Positions 13,676-26,179 are shown, numbered from the stretch's first letter. The stretch is 64,000 nucleotides of DNA from Bimuria novae-zelandiae CBS 107.79 (GCA_010015655.1 ML976685.1:257820-321819), one strand, 5' to 3'. The notes: generated from the letters alone by a model not told the origin. Numbers and translations are program-made.

Positions 13676-15793
13676 CCGAATCTTGGCAGCTTGTGCCGCA
13701 CCTTAGCTCATGCCACACCTACCTATAATTAACACTAACTTTAACCCCTTACATCTCTACTAATATGGATTTAATTAAGGCCGCGATTATAGTAATTAAA
13801 TTATAAAAACTAAGAAAATTTTTTTTGTATAAAAAAGTCGCAAAAGATTATAGTGTTATAAAATCTACACTATAGCGCTAGCACTAAGGCCTTACAGCGT
13901 TACGCAAAGATAGATACGCTAAATAATATAACTTTAGTTATAAGAAGAAGATAAAGCTCTTATAGTATATTAAAATACTTACTAAACGGGGCCTGCTACC
14001 TACACGCTAGATAATTAAAAGCTTTACCTCTATAATAACTTATAAAGAGGTCTTTATTACCTAGGTTAATTAATTTACTACTAAGAATAAGGAATCCTTA
14101 ATATCTTAATAGACTACTAGTATTAATTATAATCGCCACGTAGCTAATTCTTTATATAAATATAAGCTTTACTTTAACCTCCTACGCGATAAAATTAGCT
14201 AGTATTAAATAAAGGCTTATTATATATATAATATAAATAAGAAAGGCTTCCTAATTAGTATCCTGTATAAGTTAAAGAGGATATTTAATCGCCCTCTATA
14301 GGAGGCACATACTGTACGGCAGGCCATCCAGGATGAATCCCGTGATTGGATATCCCTGATTGCAGGTATCTGTGCAGATGGGAGCTGCCTTGACCCAGCC
14401 CTGATCTATCTATCCACCGCTAGCAATATACTGGATACCTAGGTTAAGGATATTAACCCTGCTAAGCTATCCACCTTTGTCACCTTATCTAATTCTGGCT
14501 GGAGCAACAATCAGATAGGGCTAGTATAGTTAGAGAAGGTATTTAATCGCCTTACTAAAAAGAACGCTTAATAATTATATTAATTATTAATCTTTAATAG
14601 CTATAGATCCCATGTTACTATAGATTTTATTAATTATTATAACTGTAATAGGATCTTGCTAGCTATCTATCTACCTTATATAACCTATACGCTATAGCCT
14701 CTTAATATCTTTATATTTTAAGTCTCTATTAACATCGTATTTAAATAAGCTTACCTTATTTATTAACACTAGTTAGGGGCTTATTACTATAACTATAAGG
14801 GACTTCTATTAACTTTTTTAAAGGGCCTAAATTAATATAATAAGGCCTTAATTAATCCTTAGTGCCTTTAAAGCTACTAGTATATAGCTACTTAATTTAT
14901 AGAGGATCCTTAATTAATTTTATTAATTAATACTATTTAATTAAAATATACTTAATAGTAATACTTTAGCCCTTAGCGCGTCTAATTAGCGTAAAATTAA
15001 TTAACTCCTAAAGACTATTATTAGTATAGGAGGTAATAGTTAGGCTAAAAAACTAAGTTAAATAGTATACTATATTATTATCTAAAAATAGCTTTTAGAT
15101 AAGGAAAATAAGCACCTATAAGAAGTCCTGCTTACTAAAAAACGCTACTCTAAGAAAGGCAGGCCTTTACCCCTTAATTAAAGCTATAATAAAGTAATAT
15201 TTTAGTTTTTTAGTAAAGTATAGAGGGCACGTAATCTTTAATACTAACTTAATTAAAAGAAAGAGTAGAAGGAGTGTTAAAAAGCTAATTAAATAAAAAT
15301 CTATAGGGCTAATTAACTACTTAAGGCTTAATTAGCTAAAAAGAAATATATTACTTAAATAGCTAATAAAGAGGCGCGTAGGCGCTAGAAGACTAATATA
15401 GCTATATAAAGATACCTTAATTAATAGGCCCGTAAGGCCTAAAAATAATACTAATAATTAATTAAGATAGCTTAATTAGCTCCTAAAATGTCTTTTATAC
15501 CTTATAAGCAGATTATTAGGCGTATAAAGGCACCTAGTAAAGCTATAAAGGTAGTAGAAGCTATATTACTAGTATTAATACTATTAACCCGCAAAGGCCG
15601 CCAGATTAGAATACTAAGTAAATATTAATAAGCTAAGTACATAGTATAAATTTATAGCCTTAATTACCCTTAACCTTAAGAGATCTCGTGATAATAGCAC
15701 GTTTTAGTGTATCTATAGTATAAAGTTGCTAGCTAATTAAGCTTGTTAGGGTGCGGCATGAGCTGAGGTGCGGCACAAGCTGCCAAGATTTGG
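13676..15793 (+). mobile_element. Fot1/pogo-type DNA transposon E3
   Basis: Inverted terminal repeats start CC[G/A]AATCTTGGCAGC, with TA at 13674-13675 and 15794-15795. The repeat contains CAGCTTGTGCCGCACCT followed directly by CAGCTCATGCCGCACC, two 17-bp units. On the plus strand the transposase relic reads YNINKKGFLI near 14225-14265 (Fot1 YNMDEKGF box), then a well-preserved stretch at 14305-14530 reading ...IAGICADGSCLDPALIY... and ...SGWSNNQIGL, the block that follows the first aspartate in Fot1 transposases. Downstream is AT-rich with many stops. It sits 50 bp right of the truncated end of gypsy-1. Confidence 0.9.
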
Positions 15794-15795
15794 TA

Positions 15796-16620
15796 CCTGC
15801 GTCGCGTCTAGCGCGGGTAGCTGACATTCCCCTCACTGTTGCGCTCGTCGTTGCCAACACTAGGAGGCCTTCTTATGCGCTCACATCGCAATCTAGCATT
15901 GCCTATACCAGGGAGCAAGCAGCTCGCTCGCCTCCACCATTTCTATGCTCCAGTCATAGGCTCCATGTGTGATTCAGGTCTGCGACGCACACGACAACGG
16001 CGAGAACTCTATTTATTTTTTGAATGACATCAAAAAGTTCAAGCATACACAAAGAGCGTCCGCCAGTTCGCCGCGGGCAGACAACAAAACATCAACACTG
16101 GAGAGGAATCAAGGGCCGCTGCTAGGGAGCAGACGTTCTCTGCCTGACGCTCAGCCGACCTTCGCCGCTTCGCTAAATGAGCGTCTTCCAGCTCTGGTTC
16201 CGGCATAACGTCTAGCGCTGCAGCCGGGGAGATAGGCATTGTAGAAGGGCGCATTCGTTTGCGTGTTGCCGACAGTCCGTCTGTTGCGCCGACATCACTA
16301 AAGTGTAATTTGTCCTCCGTTGATGACCTGTCTTGGAAGACGTCAACATGGCCGCTTGGACTCTACTGGTACTGCTCACCGTGATGAACACTTTCTGCAT
16401 CTCACCGTGATGAATATTTTCTGCATCATCCTCAGAAAAAGCGCGTACTCCAGCTGCGTCAACGTCGCCATGTTGTCCGGCATGGGGTCCATCGTTGCCA
16501 GCAGACGCGCCGCACGCGGTAATCGTCCTCTTGACAATCACACGCCCCGTTGCTAGATTCAACCCGCGTTGCACTGTGGTGTTCTTCGGCCGTGTCCCTC
16601 TCCACAATGAAAGGAGATTA
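15796..16620. other. Normal-composition region without a recognised gene
   Basis: Base composition returns to normal right of E3. Only short, mutually overlapping frames are present on both strands and none shows a known motif. A 26-bp unit is repeated in tandem at 16375-16426 (see findings). The minus-strand frame at 16212-16607 could be the tail of the hypothetical gene to its right, but I have no motif to support it. Confidence 0.4.
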
Positions 16621-16639
16621 TATCACCCACTAGTGAAAT

Positions 16640-17090
16640 CAGCACTGTAATCCACTTGCATGCTTACCTTGACTGATTCCACCGAGCAACCCGATCATAG
16701 CCAAGTCCCCTTCCACGATGCGTGTGTGATGGTTGGGCTCTCCTTTTTCAAGCGGTTCCCCGCCAAACTTATTATGCTCTGGGTTCTTCGATTTGGACGC
16801 GTCACGGAAATCGGCGAATGGGTCTCCTAGTGGTATGTTAGCTAGATTCTGTTGGCTTGTAACGACCAGGAGGAAAGTACCATGGTCTATCAAGGTTTCC
16901 ACTCACAAGACGACCACTCAAACACAAAGCAAGCATTCCTGGTCTACGATCACCGGCCGCGATGGCTCTGGCCACGGCTATTTGGTTCATAGGCTCGACA
17001 GTGCATCCGATACCATTGGCCATGCCTCCGAAGCATTTAAAGTTGGCGTATAGCAGAGCGGTAAGGTATTTCAATTCAGCATGAAGGGTT
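16640..17090 (-). CDS. Hypothetical gene with probable introns (unrecognised)
   Basis: Unrecognised. Minus-strand frames with coding-like composition read ...LKYLTALLYANFKCFGG MANGIGC... (about 17074 down to 16905) and GDPFADFRDASKSKNPEHN...MIGLLGGISQ (about 16830 down to 16665). They are separated by a stretch that looks like a fungal intron: donor GTGAGT, branch-like GCTAAC, acceptor ACTAG. A second GTAAGC donor follows the GISQ segment. Start and end are not resolved, and no signal peptide or catalytic motif is clear. It may be a real multi-exon gene or a relic; the intron signals are the main support. Confidence 0.3.
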
Positions 17091-18247
17091 TTAGAGGATT
17101 AAAGACCGCAGTGGCTGTTTCTGGCAGCCGTGAATGCTTCCTCGGCCTGCTCATGGTGTGTAATGTCCCGCGCCTTTGAATAGCTAGCCGAAAGGAAACT
17201 GTACATGGATGCCTCTAGGCCAACTCAAACATGTTTGTGAAAAGTGGGCAGGACCAAGAACCGTTTCACACTGAAACCAGACTGAACCTTGAATTTTACT
17301 CCCCATATTGAGAGAGCGAAAGACCCCGAATGTAACTTTCCCTTGCTAGTTTAGGAAAGAGACAAAAGCGGATAAGCTCCTGGTCTGAAACATTGTGAGC
17401 CTACAAAATGAGTCGTGATGTACAAAGCTTGGCGTTGTGTGTTCACGTGAGCGCATGTGCGGTGAATGTGCGGCCACTAAGCAGCGCTTCCAATCGAACG
17501 TACCAGTTCGAAACGTACTATAACCTGGGTTAGTACTTTTCACTTTTCTAGTACGTTTGTACGTCTATTAAGAATTAATTACTAACTATATAGTTTCATT
17601 AAAACGTACTTTTTCCCTTATACTTTTTACCTTTTTAGGTTAGTTATGTTTACAGTACTTTTTACTATATAGTAATTAGCTGCTTCTAGATAACGTTTAT
17701 AAGGTTAATTAAGTTAGATTAAATAGTTTAACGCTATAGCTAATTCTTTTATAATTAAAGCGCTTTAATAGTAGCCCTAAAAAGAAATTCTCTATTAATT
17801 ATAACTATATAACTTACAACCATTCGATGTACATGTACCTGTGGAGCTTCTGCGTAAGCCTGCTTACGGCTTAGGATGTGGACATCACGCGATTCAGCGC
17901 TTCGCATCCGTCCCATGTTTACACATGTGGTGTGCGGGCCCTCAAGCGATCGATGCGGTCCTCCCCACGCTCTGCTGGACCAGCGTGACAGCATCGAGGA
18001 ACGCAGTGTTTTGCGAACCCCATGAGCCCTAAGTTACTTTCTTTCCAGTTTGCATGGTCATCCTCGCCCTGTTCATAGACGGCCCACGGGCAGGGTCTCG
18101 ACATGTGTCGTGCCAGTGGGATAAGGAAGGACTGTAGCGCGCGCCACTGGTGAGCAACAGCTTTCTCGACACAGACGCTGGCAGCCGTGGCGATCATGAC
18201 GCTGTCGATGCCTTGGGGAGGCTGATTGCCGGCTTGGCATAAGTTAA
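17091..18247. other. No gene seen; AT-rich relic at 17530-17830
   Basis: Positions 17091-17526 have normal composition but no credible frame. Positions 17527-17830 are AT-rich and TA-rich like the mutated repeats, probably a small repeat relic. Positions 17830-18247 have normal composition. A 92-codon minus frame at 17919-18197 has no motif and is not called. Confidence 0.4.
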
Positions 18248-18277
18248 GTGAGATTTACATTACACATAAAGGTGACG

Positions 18278-19325
18278 TCACGAGATTTCGTCGCTACAAT
18301 CTGCTCGCCAGCTAGTCAGCGTGTCCAGCGACGACTGTGTATCAGGATGTTGCTTGCCAAGGACCTGCTGGCGCAGGCGGAAGCATCTTCTCATCAGTGC
18401 AAGAGCCTCCTTGTGACGAGCTTGGCACTGCAGCGTGAAGGCAAGATTGTTCATGCTGGTCAGCGTGTCTGAATGCTCCTCCCCAAGCACCCTCGAGCTC
18501 GTCTCCATCATTTGCACCTCCAGCTCTTCGGCCTCCTTGGACCGGCCTTGATTCCTGTACGTCGACGCCAGGTTGCCCATGCTGAGAAGCGTGTCTGAAT
18601 GCTCCTCCCCAAGCACCCTCTTCCTCGTCCCCATCACTTGCACGAACAGCTCTTCGGCCTCCTCATACCGTCCGTCACTATACGGAGTCAGGGCACATTC
18701 CATGACAGCTCCAATCTTTCTTCGTCATCATCATCATCCGTCGGACTATGCGACAGAGCGTACTTGGCATGTGGAAGCAGTCGTCTCCACTTGCTTCTTT
18801 TATTATGATCTTGGTCTGGGAAGACCCGGAGTAGCTGTGTTATAGTGCGTTGAGTCCACTGTTGGAACCGTCCCTGCGCTTGCAGCCGTTTGCGGAGAGC
18901 TTAATGCACTAGTCGATGAACATTAAGTGCTGATTTAGCAGGTCGCCTGGTGACGAGCGCATACCTGTCAAGTACTTTGAGAGCATCTTCCCTTGCCTGC
19001 GGCGAGGCTGCCTCTAGAAGATCGAGCGGAATGTCTTTCCGGTTTACGCATGCAGCAAGAAAAAGATGGTCTGCAGCGAGCGCATTTTCACGAACGATCT
19101 GGTGTATAGAAAGGAACAGTGTGGCAGCTACAGCATCTGTTATGCTAGCGCTCCGTAAGTTTTTTGCACACGAGTCGCTGCGATGCTCGATAGCGGCTTC
19201 TTTGTGCTCGTCTAGCTGTGCTTGGTAATTTTGCACCGTCATGCTGCTAGCATTCATGCACGCTGCTGCTTGCGCTACCGCCAGAGGTAGATCTAATAGC
19301 TCCCCTAGCAAGTGCTTGGCTTCCT
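18278..19325 (-). pseudogene. NLR relic: NB-ARC C-terminal part plus TPR repeats
   Basis: Minus strand. The upstream part (19311 down to 18901) reads LLGELLDLPLAVAQAAACM..., the LPLA region of fungal NB-ARC proteins, through to ALNVHRLVH. After a nonsense codon at 18901-18903 the same frame continues with RKRLQAQGRFQQW...FPDQDHNKRSKWRRLLPHAKYAL, the usual linker before the repeats. A one-base frameshift near 18690 leads into DGRYEEAEELFVQVM and two or three kinesin-light-chain-type TPR units with the VLGEEHSDTL signature, ending at 18278. The effector domain and P-loop are missing: homology fades near 19325 and transposon E8 begins at 19421. Known families of this design act in fungal self/non-self recognition; this copy is broken. 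Confidence 0.8.
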
Positions 19326-19420
19326 GCTACCCTGAATCGAACGGACCAACAGCCGGCCCGTACCCGCCGACCCTGTAAAGACCATCATCCATGGCACCGC
19401 GAACGTTTATCATGAAAGTA

Positions 19421-22400
19421 ACGTGCCTGTGCGCAGTGTGCCCGGATTCACAGTGTGCCCCGCAGAACACCACATGCCTAATCTTAAAATAAGGCTATAC
19501 AGCGCCACATAATAGCTTAATATTAATAGAAATATAGTGTTGTAGTAATTAGATACTTATAATTAACTTATAACGTGTTTCACCACCGAGCGGGCGGCAC
19601 CACCAAGCGGGCGGTTTTTGCTTGGCACGACCATCTCCCTCATCTACCTAAGATGTCTTAACAACGTAACGCGATATTATCTAATTAAAAAGGTAAAATT
19701 AATCTTGCTCTTAAAGCTTATTATACACGCTAAATTTAGAGCCTTTAACGCGCTACTAGTATATTTAGTGTACTTTATTTAACTTTTAAGTATTAATACT
19801 ACGGACGCGCCTATTAACTACTTACATCCCTTAATAGCTAAAAGCTTACCTCTACTAAAGAGGAGATAGTTATTTAATATATTTTTAACCTTAATATACG
19901 AGGTTTTGCGCCCCTAAAGGCTAAAGTTAGAGATATAGTAAATAAGATACTAGCTAAGCAGGGTGCAGAGCTAGTAGGTAAGAACTAAGTAAATAGGTTC
20001 GTAGCGCGTAAAGAAAGGCTTAAGATAGCGTTTAATTACGTAAAGAATATTTAAAAGATTAAGTAAAAGGATCCTAAAATTATAGGCGCGTAGTTTAAGC
20101 TTGTAAAAGAAATAATAGCTAAGTATAGTATCTATAATAATAAGATATATAACTTTAACAAGACTAGCTTCTAGATAGGCGTTATTAGCTTTATAAAAGT
20201 TATTATAGGCTTAGAGAAGCGCACAAGGCCTAATCTTATTTAGCTAAATAATTAAGAGTAAATAATTATTATCTAAAGTATTTACGCTGCAGGGTACGCG
20301 ATTCTACCCTTTATTATTTATAAAAGACGTATCTATATCTTAGCGTAGTATAAGAAGGCTAATATCCCTCGTAATTAGAAGCTCTTAGTCTCTAAGAATA
20401 AATAGATAAATAACGAGCTTAAAGTTACGTAGTTAAAGCACTTTAACGCGTATATAAAAACGTATTAAGTAAAAATATATTAATTACTTATCTTAGATAG
20501 TTATAAGAGCTATTAATTTTAGGATTTTAAAAACTACTACCTAAAATATAAAATCCTTACGCTCTATATGCCTGTTTACTTATTATATATTTTCTAGCTT
20601 TTAAATATAGTTTATTTCTTACTATTAAAGTTAAAGTACTTTTAATATATTTAAGACTTAGCGCGCTAACGCGTTTACTATATTAATAAAAAAAGCTTCT
20701 TACTAGCGTTTAAACTTGCGTTTTTTAACGTATTTTAAGAAGAAAACTACTAAAAGGTCTTTAAGGTATTAGGGCTTATTCCTTTTAACGCAGTAAAAGT
20801 CTTAAATTAACTTAATATATAATTATATACCCTACTAGAACCCCTCCCCTCTACTAACTTATAGTAGTTAAAAACCCTAAGTAATACACACGAATTTAGC
20901 TCTTAGTTAAGGCTAGTACTTAAATCTATTAAAAGATTACTAGTTATAGCCTTTACTAGGTTCTTATAACTAATTAAAGGCGCTAAACTAATACTGTACT
21001 AAAATATACTCTAATCTACCTATATTTTTAAGCTTAAAGAGTAATTAGATATAATAACTAAAAGGAAATCGCGTAAGAGGAAGTAGCTCTAGAAAGGTGG
21101 CACCTTAAAGTATAGTAAAGCAGCAGATTAGGTAGCTATAAAGCTATCTTTAACTACGCAGCAGTCTAAAAAGGCTTATAATAAGAGTAGTTAAGATAGA
21201 GCGCCAGCAACTTAACGTCGCTATAGAATATATAAAGGAGCTAGACACAATGCGCGAACCTATAGGCAGGTTAAGGAGGTAACTTCTAAATTAGAAGCTA
21301 GTACGCAGTATATATTTTTAGATAGTAATAGTAAAAAAATTAATTCTAGGTAACATGAGACGGTCGTGCTAAGCAAAAACCGCCCGCTCGGTGGTGCCGC
21401 CCGCTTGGTGGTGAAACACGTTACTATTTATATTTTTTATAAAAGGTTAATATTGCGGCTACGTAATATAATTTTAGCTAAAGTAGTAAATAGCTTATTT
21501 TTAGCTTAAATACTAGTATAAGTAGCGCTAGCGCGTTTTTAACGCTTATTACTTAATAAAACTACTTATAAGGCTTTACGCTTACGTTATTAAGCTTATT
21601 AAACAAATTTTTTTTAGTATTAAGCTTTAACTTTACGCGCGTGTTTAGTTACTTTTTTTTAGCTCTTTTTTACTTCTTAATATTTTTAAACCTTTATCTT
21701 TCTATACGCTTCTCCTTAAGCTTAATTTTACGCTATAATTAAGCCTTCTTACGCTACTTTTTAGCCTATACTTTTTAAAGTTTCTTTTTTATTTTATTTT
21801 ACTTTTATACTACTTTTCTAGCTCAAGCTTTACGTAGCTTATAAAGAGACTAATAAATAGCGCTATTATAATACTTCTAGCGCTATTAAAGGTTAAGGGT
21901 TTTACCTTTCTTCTTATATTTCTGCTAATAGTAAAGAGCCTCCTTAAAGCCCTTATTTTTATACTTTAATAGCTTAATCTATATAAAGAGATAGTAAACG
22001 CTAAAACGTAGCTTTTTTACCTTATACTAATAGCTATTAGTAATAGTAGCTTAAACTAATTAATCTATTTTTCTTTAATTATAATTAAAAAGTTTTAATA
22101 ATAAGCTCCTCTTAGCTTCTAGCGTGCTAGTAAATTTATAAAGAATAATATTAGCGACTATTAGCTAGATCCTAGTAGCTTTAAGGGTCTTTAATATAAG
22201 GCTCTTTATAAAAGAGGATATCTAGGCGCTTTAGAAGAGTAAAAAGAAGTCTCCTTTCTTAATTAAAATAAGACCTTAAGCCTTATATAGATAGTTAGTA
22301 AGCTTATTAAAGTAAGCTTAAAAGAGTAGCTTAAATAGTATTATATTAAGTAGCTAGAGCGTGTAAGTTAAATAAGGAGAAAGGACTATAAGGAGGATCT

Positions 22401-23382
22401 TATAATAATTATAGTAGTTAATAAACTTTATTGTAATATAAAATTTATAATTATTAAAGATAAGCAATTACTATCTCCCTAATTACTATTTTATATAGTA
22501 ATTAAATACTTACTTAAGCTAAGCTAGGCCTATATTATTATTTAACTAGCCTATTAAAAATAATAAAATTAAGATCTTATGTTCTCCTGCCTTAATATCA
22601 TTTACCTAACTTAATTGTATAGCTCCTTTTTTAGCTACGTAAATAAGGGCTAAAGGTAGCAAGCTCCTATTAGCGTAATAGCAGGCTAGGAGTATTAAAA
22701 ACTTATATAATTTATTTTAAAGAGATACTTAAACCTCCTTCTTTTCTTATTAACGCCTACTAAATATCCTCTTACTTCTACTTATTAAGCTAATTAAGAA
22801 GCCCTTCTTATTTATATTATATATATCTTAAGCCTTAAGGTAATATTTAGTAATCTTTTAATATAGTAGCTTAAAGTAAAAATAGTATTTTAACTTAGAA
22901 TTAGCTAGGTAGCGCGTATAATCTATAGTAATAGTCTATTTTAAGATAAGATAGATCTCGTGCTAGTTAATAAAGCGAGTAACCTAGCTCTCGCTAAGCT
23001 ACTAACAGGCTACTTTTAATAAGAAATTCCTAATTATCTCCCTTATAAGAGGTAGGTCTTACTTATTAAACTTAGTAATATATCGTACAAGCTCTAACTC
23101 TTATTATAAGTTAAAAGCTTACCTGCTAGCATACCTAGCATCCCTAGGCCTTGTTACGCCTCTTTATCGCCGCCCTAGAGTTAACTAGTTAACGCTATGC
23201 TTTTTAGCAACTTCCTTTAATATAAATTATTCTTTTAAACCTTACAATTTTAAATCCTTAATTACTTTATTAATTAGAGCTATAGTCGTGGAGTTATCGC
23301 GTGTTAGAGTTGTGGTGTTAAGACGCGCGTTGGTGTTCTGCGGGGCACACTATGAATCCGGGCACACTGCGCACGGGCACGT
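19421..23382 (-). mobile_element. Fot1/pogo-type DNA transposon E8, interrupted by E7
   Basis: Inverted ends start ACGTGCC[T/C]GTGCGCAGTG at 19421 and, reversed, end at 23382, with TA at 19419-19420 and 23383-23384. Without the nested E7 the element is about 2.1 kb. CAGTGTGCCC occurs twice 17 bp apart in the terminal repeat. On the minus strand a Fot1-like box (YN.DKKGFLI type) is visible near 22795-22830. The interior is AT-rich and full of stops. It separates the NLR relic from the HET gene at 23.6 kb. Confidence 0.88.
19573..21421 (+). mobile_element. Pogo-type DNA transposon E7 with C-terminal zinc knuckle, nested in E8
   Basis: Inverted ends start ACGTGTTT followed by CACCACCGAGCGGGCGG and CACCACCAAGCGGGCGG (two 17-bp units). 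TA flanks at 19571-19572 and 21422-21423. The plus-strand transposase relic starts near 19650 (MS-QRNAIL...), has the GKNWVNRF-type CENP-B/Tc5 helix-turn-helix region near 19980, IYNFNKTSF (YNFDETGF first-aspartate box) near 20148-20175, and at the C-terminus a CX2CX4HX4C zinc knuckle at about 21216-21263 in which the cysteines have become tyrosine (TGT to TAT). Many stops make it inactive. Same lineage as E5 and E10. Confidence 0.9.
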
Positions 23383-23384
23383 TA

Positions 23385-23633
23385 CAGCATACCCCTGATC
23401 TCAGCGCGACAAACGATGTCCTGTGAATCCACTCACAATGACCGGGGATCCTTATGAGCTGATATCTGAACGCTCGGCTATATTTGGGGGCCATGTGACA
23501 GGTCTGCAAGGCAGCGAGTCAGAGGTCGCCACGTAATCGCCCAGATAGCGGGTATGTAAGCAAAATCCGGTGAGTCACGTGTGCACCGCCACTGAACTTC
23601 CATCACAAGGCTATACCACGAATCTCGAGATTC
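23385..23633. promoter_or_regulatory. Upstream region of the HET gene
   Basis: About 250 bp of normal-composition sequence between transposon E8 and the first ATG of the HET gene. It must contain most of what remains of that promoter unless control extends into the transposon. I see no clear TATA box. A sequence similar to a general E-box (CACGTG) occurs at about 23576. Confidence 0.35.
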
Positions 23634-25694
23634 ATGGGCAGCGCGCTCAGTTCACCTGTCGTGTTTCTCAACTCATTTCCTAGCCCGAGCGTACGTCTGA
23701 CCGTAGTATCAATCATCATGAACCAGCTCTCACGCCGAGGCCCTTACAGTCACTGTCTTGAACGCGATGAGATCCGCCTTTTCAAACTAGCAATTCCACC
23801 TTCTGGGAGAGACGCAACGGCTCAGCTCAAAGGCCGCGTCGAAGTGTTCAAAGTAGAAGACGGCAAACCACACTACCGTGCTCTGTCTTATCGGTGGGGC
23901 ACTCGGAATGCGGGGACAGATCCTCATATTCGTTTGAGTAACGGGTCCGAATCACAGTCGATAAGCATTCCGAAGAACCTATACGACTATCTGATCACCC
24001 TCAAGGCGAAAAAGACAGATGAAAGCCCTTGGATGTGGATTGATAGCATCTGCATCAATCAGCACGAGGACCCAGAGGCGTTTCAAGAGCGCGGGCGTCA
24101 AGTAGCTTGCATGGATCGTACCTACGCATCTGCAGACACGGTAACGATATGGCTGGGTGCAAGTGCCTATAGAGACGCTGAAGAGTTCACGAACCCAGTG
24201 CGCTGGCTGCATAAATATTTGAAGGTGGACCCGAAACTCTTTGATGTGCCGTGGATGCCGGAGCATCTGAATGAAATCTGTCAAAACCCCTACTGGCTTA
24301 GACTCTGGATCATTCAGGAGATATGTGAGCATTCCTAGGGATTTATGAAGGTGACCAAAAGCCCATGCTGAGCACGTTCAGGCAAAGCGAGAAGTCTCAA
24401 GCAAGTCAAGGTACGGATGGGGAGCTTTGAAATCAGCGGTTCCCAACTGCTTCAACTTCTCCAAAAGCATCCTGCGGACGATCGCTCTGACGCTCCACTC
24501 AAGTTGCTGACCGACCGCGATGAACCGAAGAGCCTTCCAGAATTGATGGAGAGGTATCGGACATGGAAATGCTCTTGGCAACGGGATACAGTTTTTGCTT
24601 TACTAGCTCTTGCGCGTCGGGAAAGTAAAGAAGGCTTGTTGAGAATACCAGTAGACTATGACCTGCCTTGGGATGTCCTCCATCATGAGCTCATCCGCGC
24701 GGACGCCAACAGAATGCATAAAATATTTCGCTTTAGTGAGTTCCTGCACCGGCGGTTCAGATCCTTCAAGAAACCGTGGGATCCGAAAGATTCAAACCTG
24801 GACGAAGAGCAAAAAAAGGAGACTTGCGACTTGACGGGATTCTACGTTGGATGTGTTCAGAACACGGTGTCTATGTTTTGCAACACGAACAAAGAGCTAG
24901 ACGAATACGTTCGCAAAGGCTTGAATGGCATGGATATAGATCACGTTGGGATCAAGCGAGAGCTCCAGAGCTTTCACCAGGACGTACAAGGGATCCAGTT
25001 AAAGACATTTACGGGAGCTCGCGCAGATACTTTTATCTTCACTCGTGATCCTGAATTCAAGGATACGCTTCATCGCTGCTGGAATATTCGGAACCTGCCA
25101 CAGGTGGATGAGACATCGCGGCACTCGAGTCAAGAAGCCGAAGGGAACCGTACAGCCCGAGGTTTGCAGCCTCAGGAGGTTCCAAGGAGTCCTCAACATA
25201 GTTCACCAGTTACTCTAAACGTCAATATCCGCCATGTAGGACCTCAGTCGCAAAACTTGGAAAGGATAACTAGAAATGCTGTCGCGTCTCCAAATCAACC
25301 GCTTGAAACACGGCAATGGTTTCGGATTGAGCATAGCAAACCACAAAACAACGCGCTTTGTGCATGTACCGGTGCGACCTACGGTCAGTCACTCCGCAAA
25401 GGCGACTTGGTCTTCCAATTCGAAGACAGCGAATTTGCAGTGCTTGCGCGACCAAGGAGTAACGAAGCAGAAGACGACGATTGGACGCCCTACAGAATCA
25501 TAGGGCGAGCCGTCATTGCCAGAGACTGTTGTCACCGCCCGGAAGCATCGAAACGAGAGGTTGACAACACCTCATTTTCATTCCGCGCGATCGACCCAGA
25601 CAACACGAAGATGTTCCCGATAGCGTTGTTCAGGATGACGATATCGAGCTTAGTCGAATTGACGAGGCTTATTGAGAGCGTGAAAGGGAACTAG
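23634..25694 (+). CDS. HET domain protein (heterokaryon incompatibility family)
   Basis: Two exons: 23634-24324 and 24382-25694, about 667 residues. The open frame has stops at 24336 and 24369, but a 57-nt intron (GTGAGC donor, CTGAG branch-like site, TTCAG acceptor) removes both in frame and gives ...LWIIQEICKARS..., the expected HET sequence. HET motifs are visible: YRALSYRWG, WIDSICINQ and RLWIIQEI. The C-terminal half has no domain I can name. A second ATG at 23718 (MNQLSRRG) fits the usual HET N-terminus better and gives 639 residues. HET proteins trigger cell death on fusion of incompatible hyphae; this role is inferred from the family only. The gene is intact although transposons surround it. 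Confidence 0.9.
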
Positions 25695-26179
25695 GATGGG
25701 GCGAAAGGACACTTACACCTTTGTCCATACGACCTGGTGCACGGTACGCAAACAACTCTGAGGATGTTCCCCACAGGTATATCTCGTGCTCCCGTTTCGC
25801 GATATCTTTCACCAATAAGACGCCCGCCAAACAACTGCGAATGAGTTGTTGAAAATCGGGTTTCTCAGTGCTATTTTAATAATAGTTATTGTTTAAAGCG
25901 AGCGAGCTGTCGCCCTAATGTCTTCATCGTCAGGGCCTTCCACAAGTCCTCTCTACCGCCCATCCCAGGCCATGCTACGATCTTCGCAGCACAATTCTTC
26001 CCGAATTGCCTCCCTCCTGTACCCCTCTTCCTTGACGCCTCCTACCCAGAAAACCACTTATTAACTCAAATCCTTTCCCTAGACCTCATTTGCAATCTCC
26101 ACATTTAAGCCTAAACTTCACCCACTGCTCCTCCTGACTCAACTCATTGCCCTCAACCGTACTGCTAACCCGGCACTGA
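25695..26179. other. Intergenic, possible eroded start of the histidine-kinase relic
   Basis: An ATG at 25918 opens a short Ser/Pro-rich frame (MSSSSGPSTSPLYRPSQAM) that resembles the disordered start of fungal hybrid histidine kinases but closes within about 50 codons. Otherwise C-rich and gene-free. Confidence 0.35.

Noticed and set aside
24325..24416. HET gene at 23.6 kb broken by stop codons
   Set aside because: A 57-nt intron with proper donor, branch-like site and acceptor removes both stops in phase and restores the expected IIQEI...ARS sequence.
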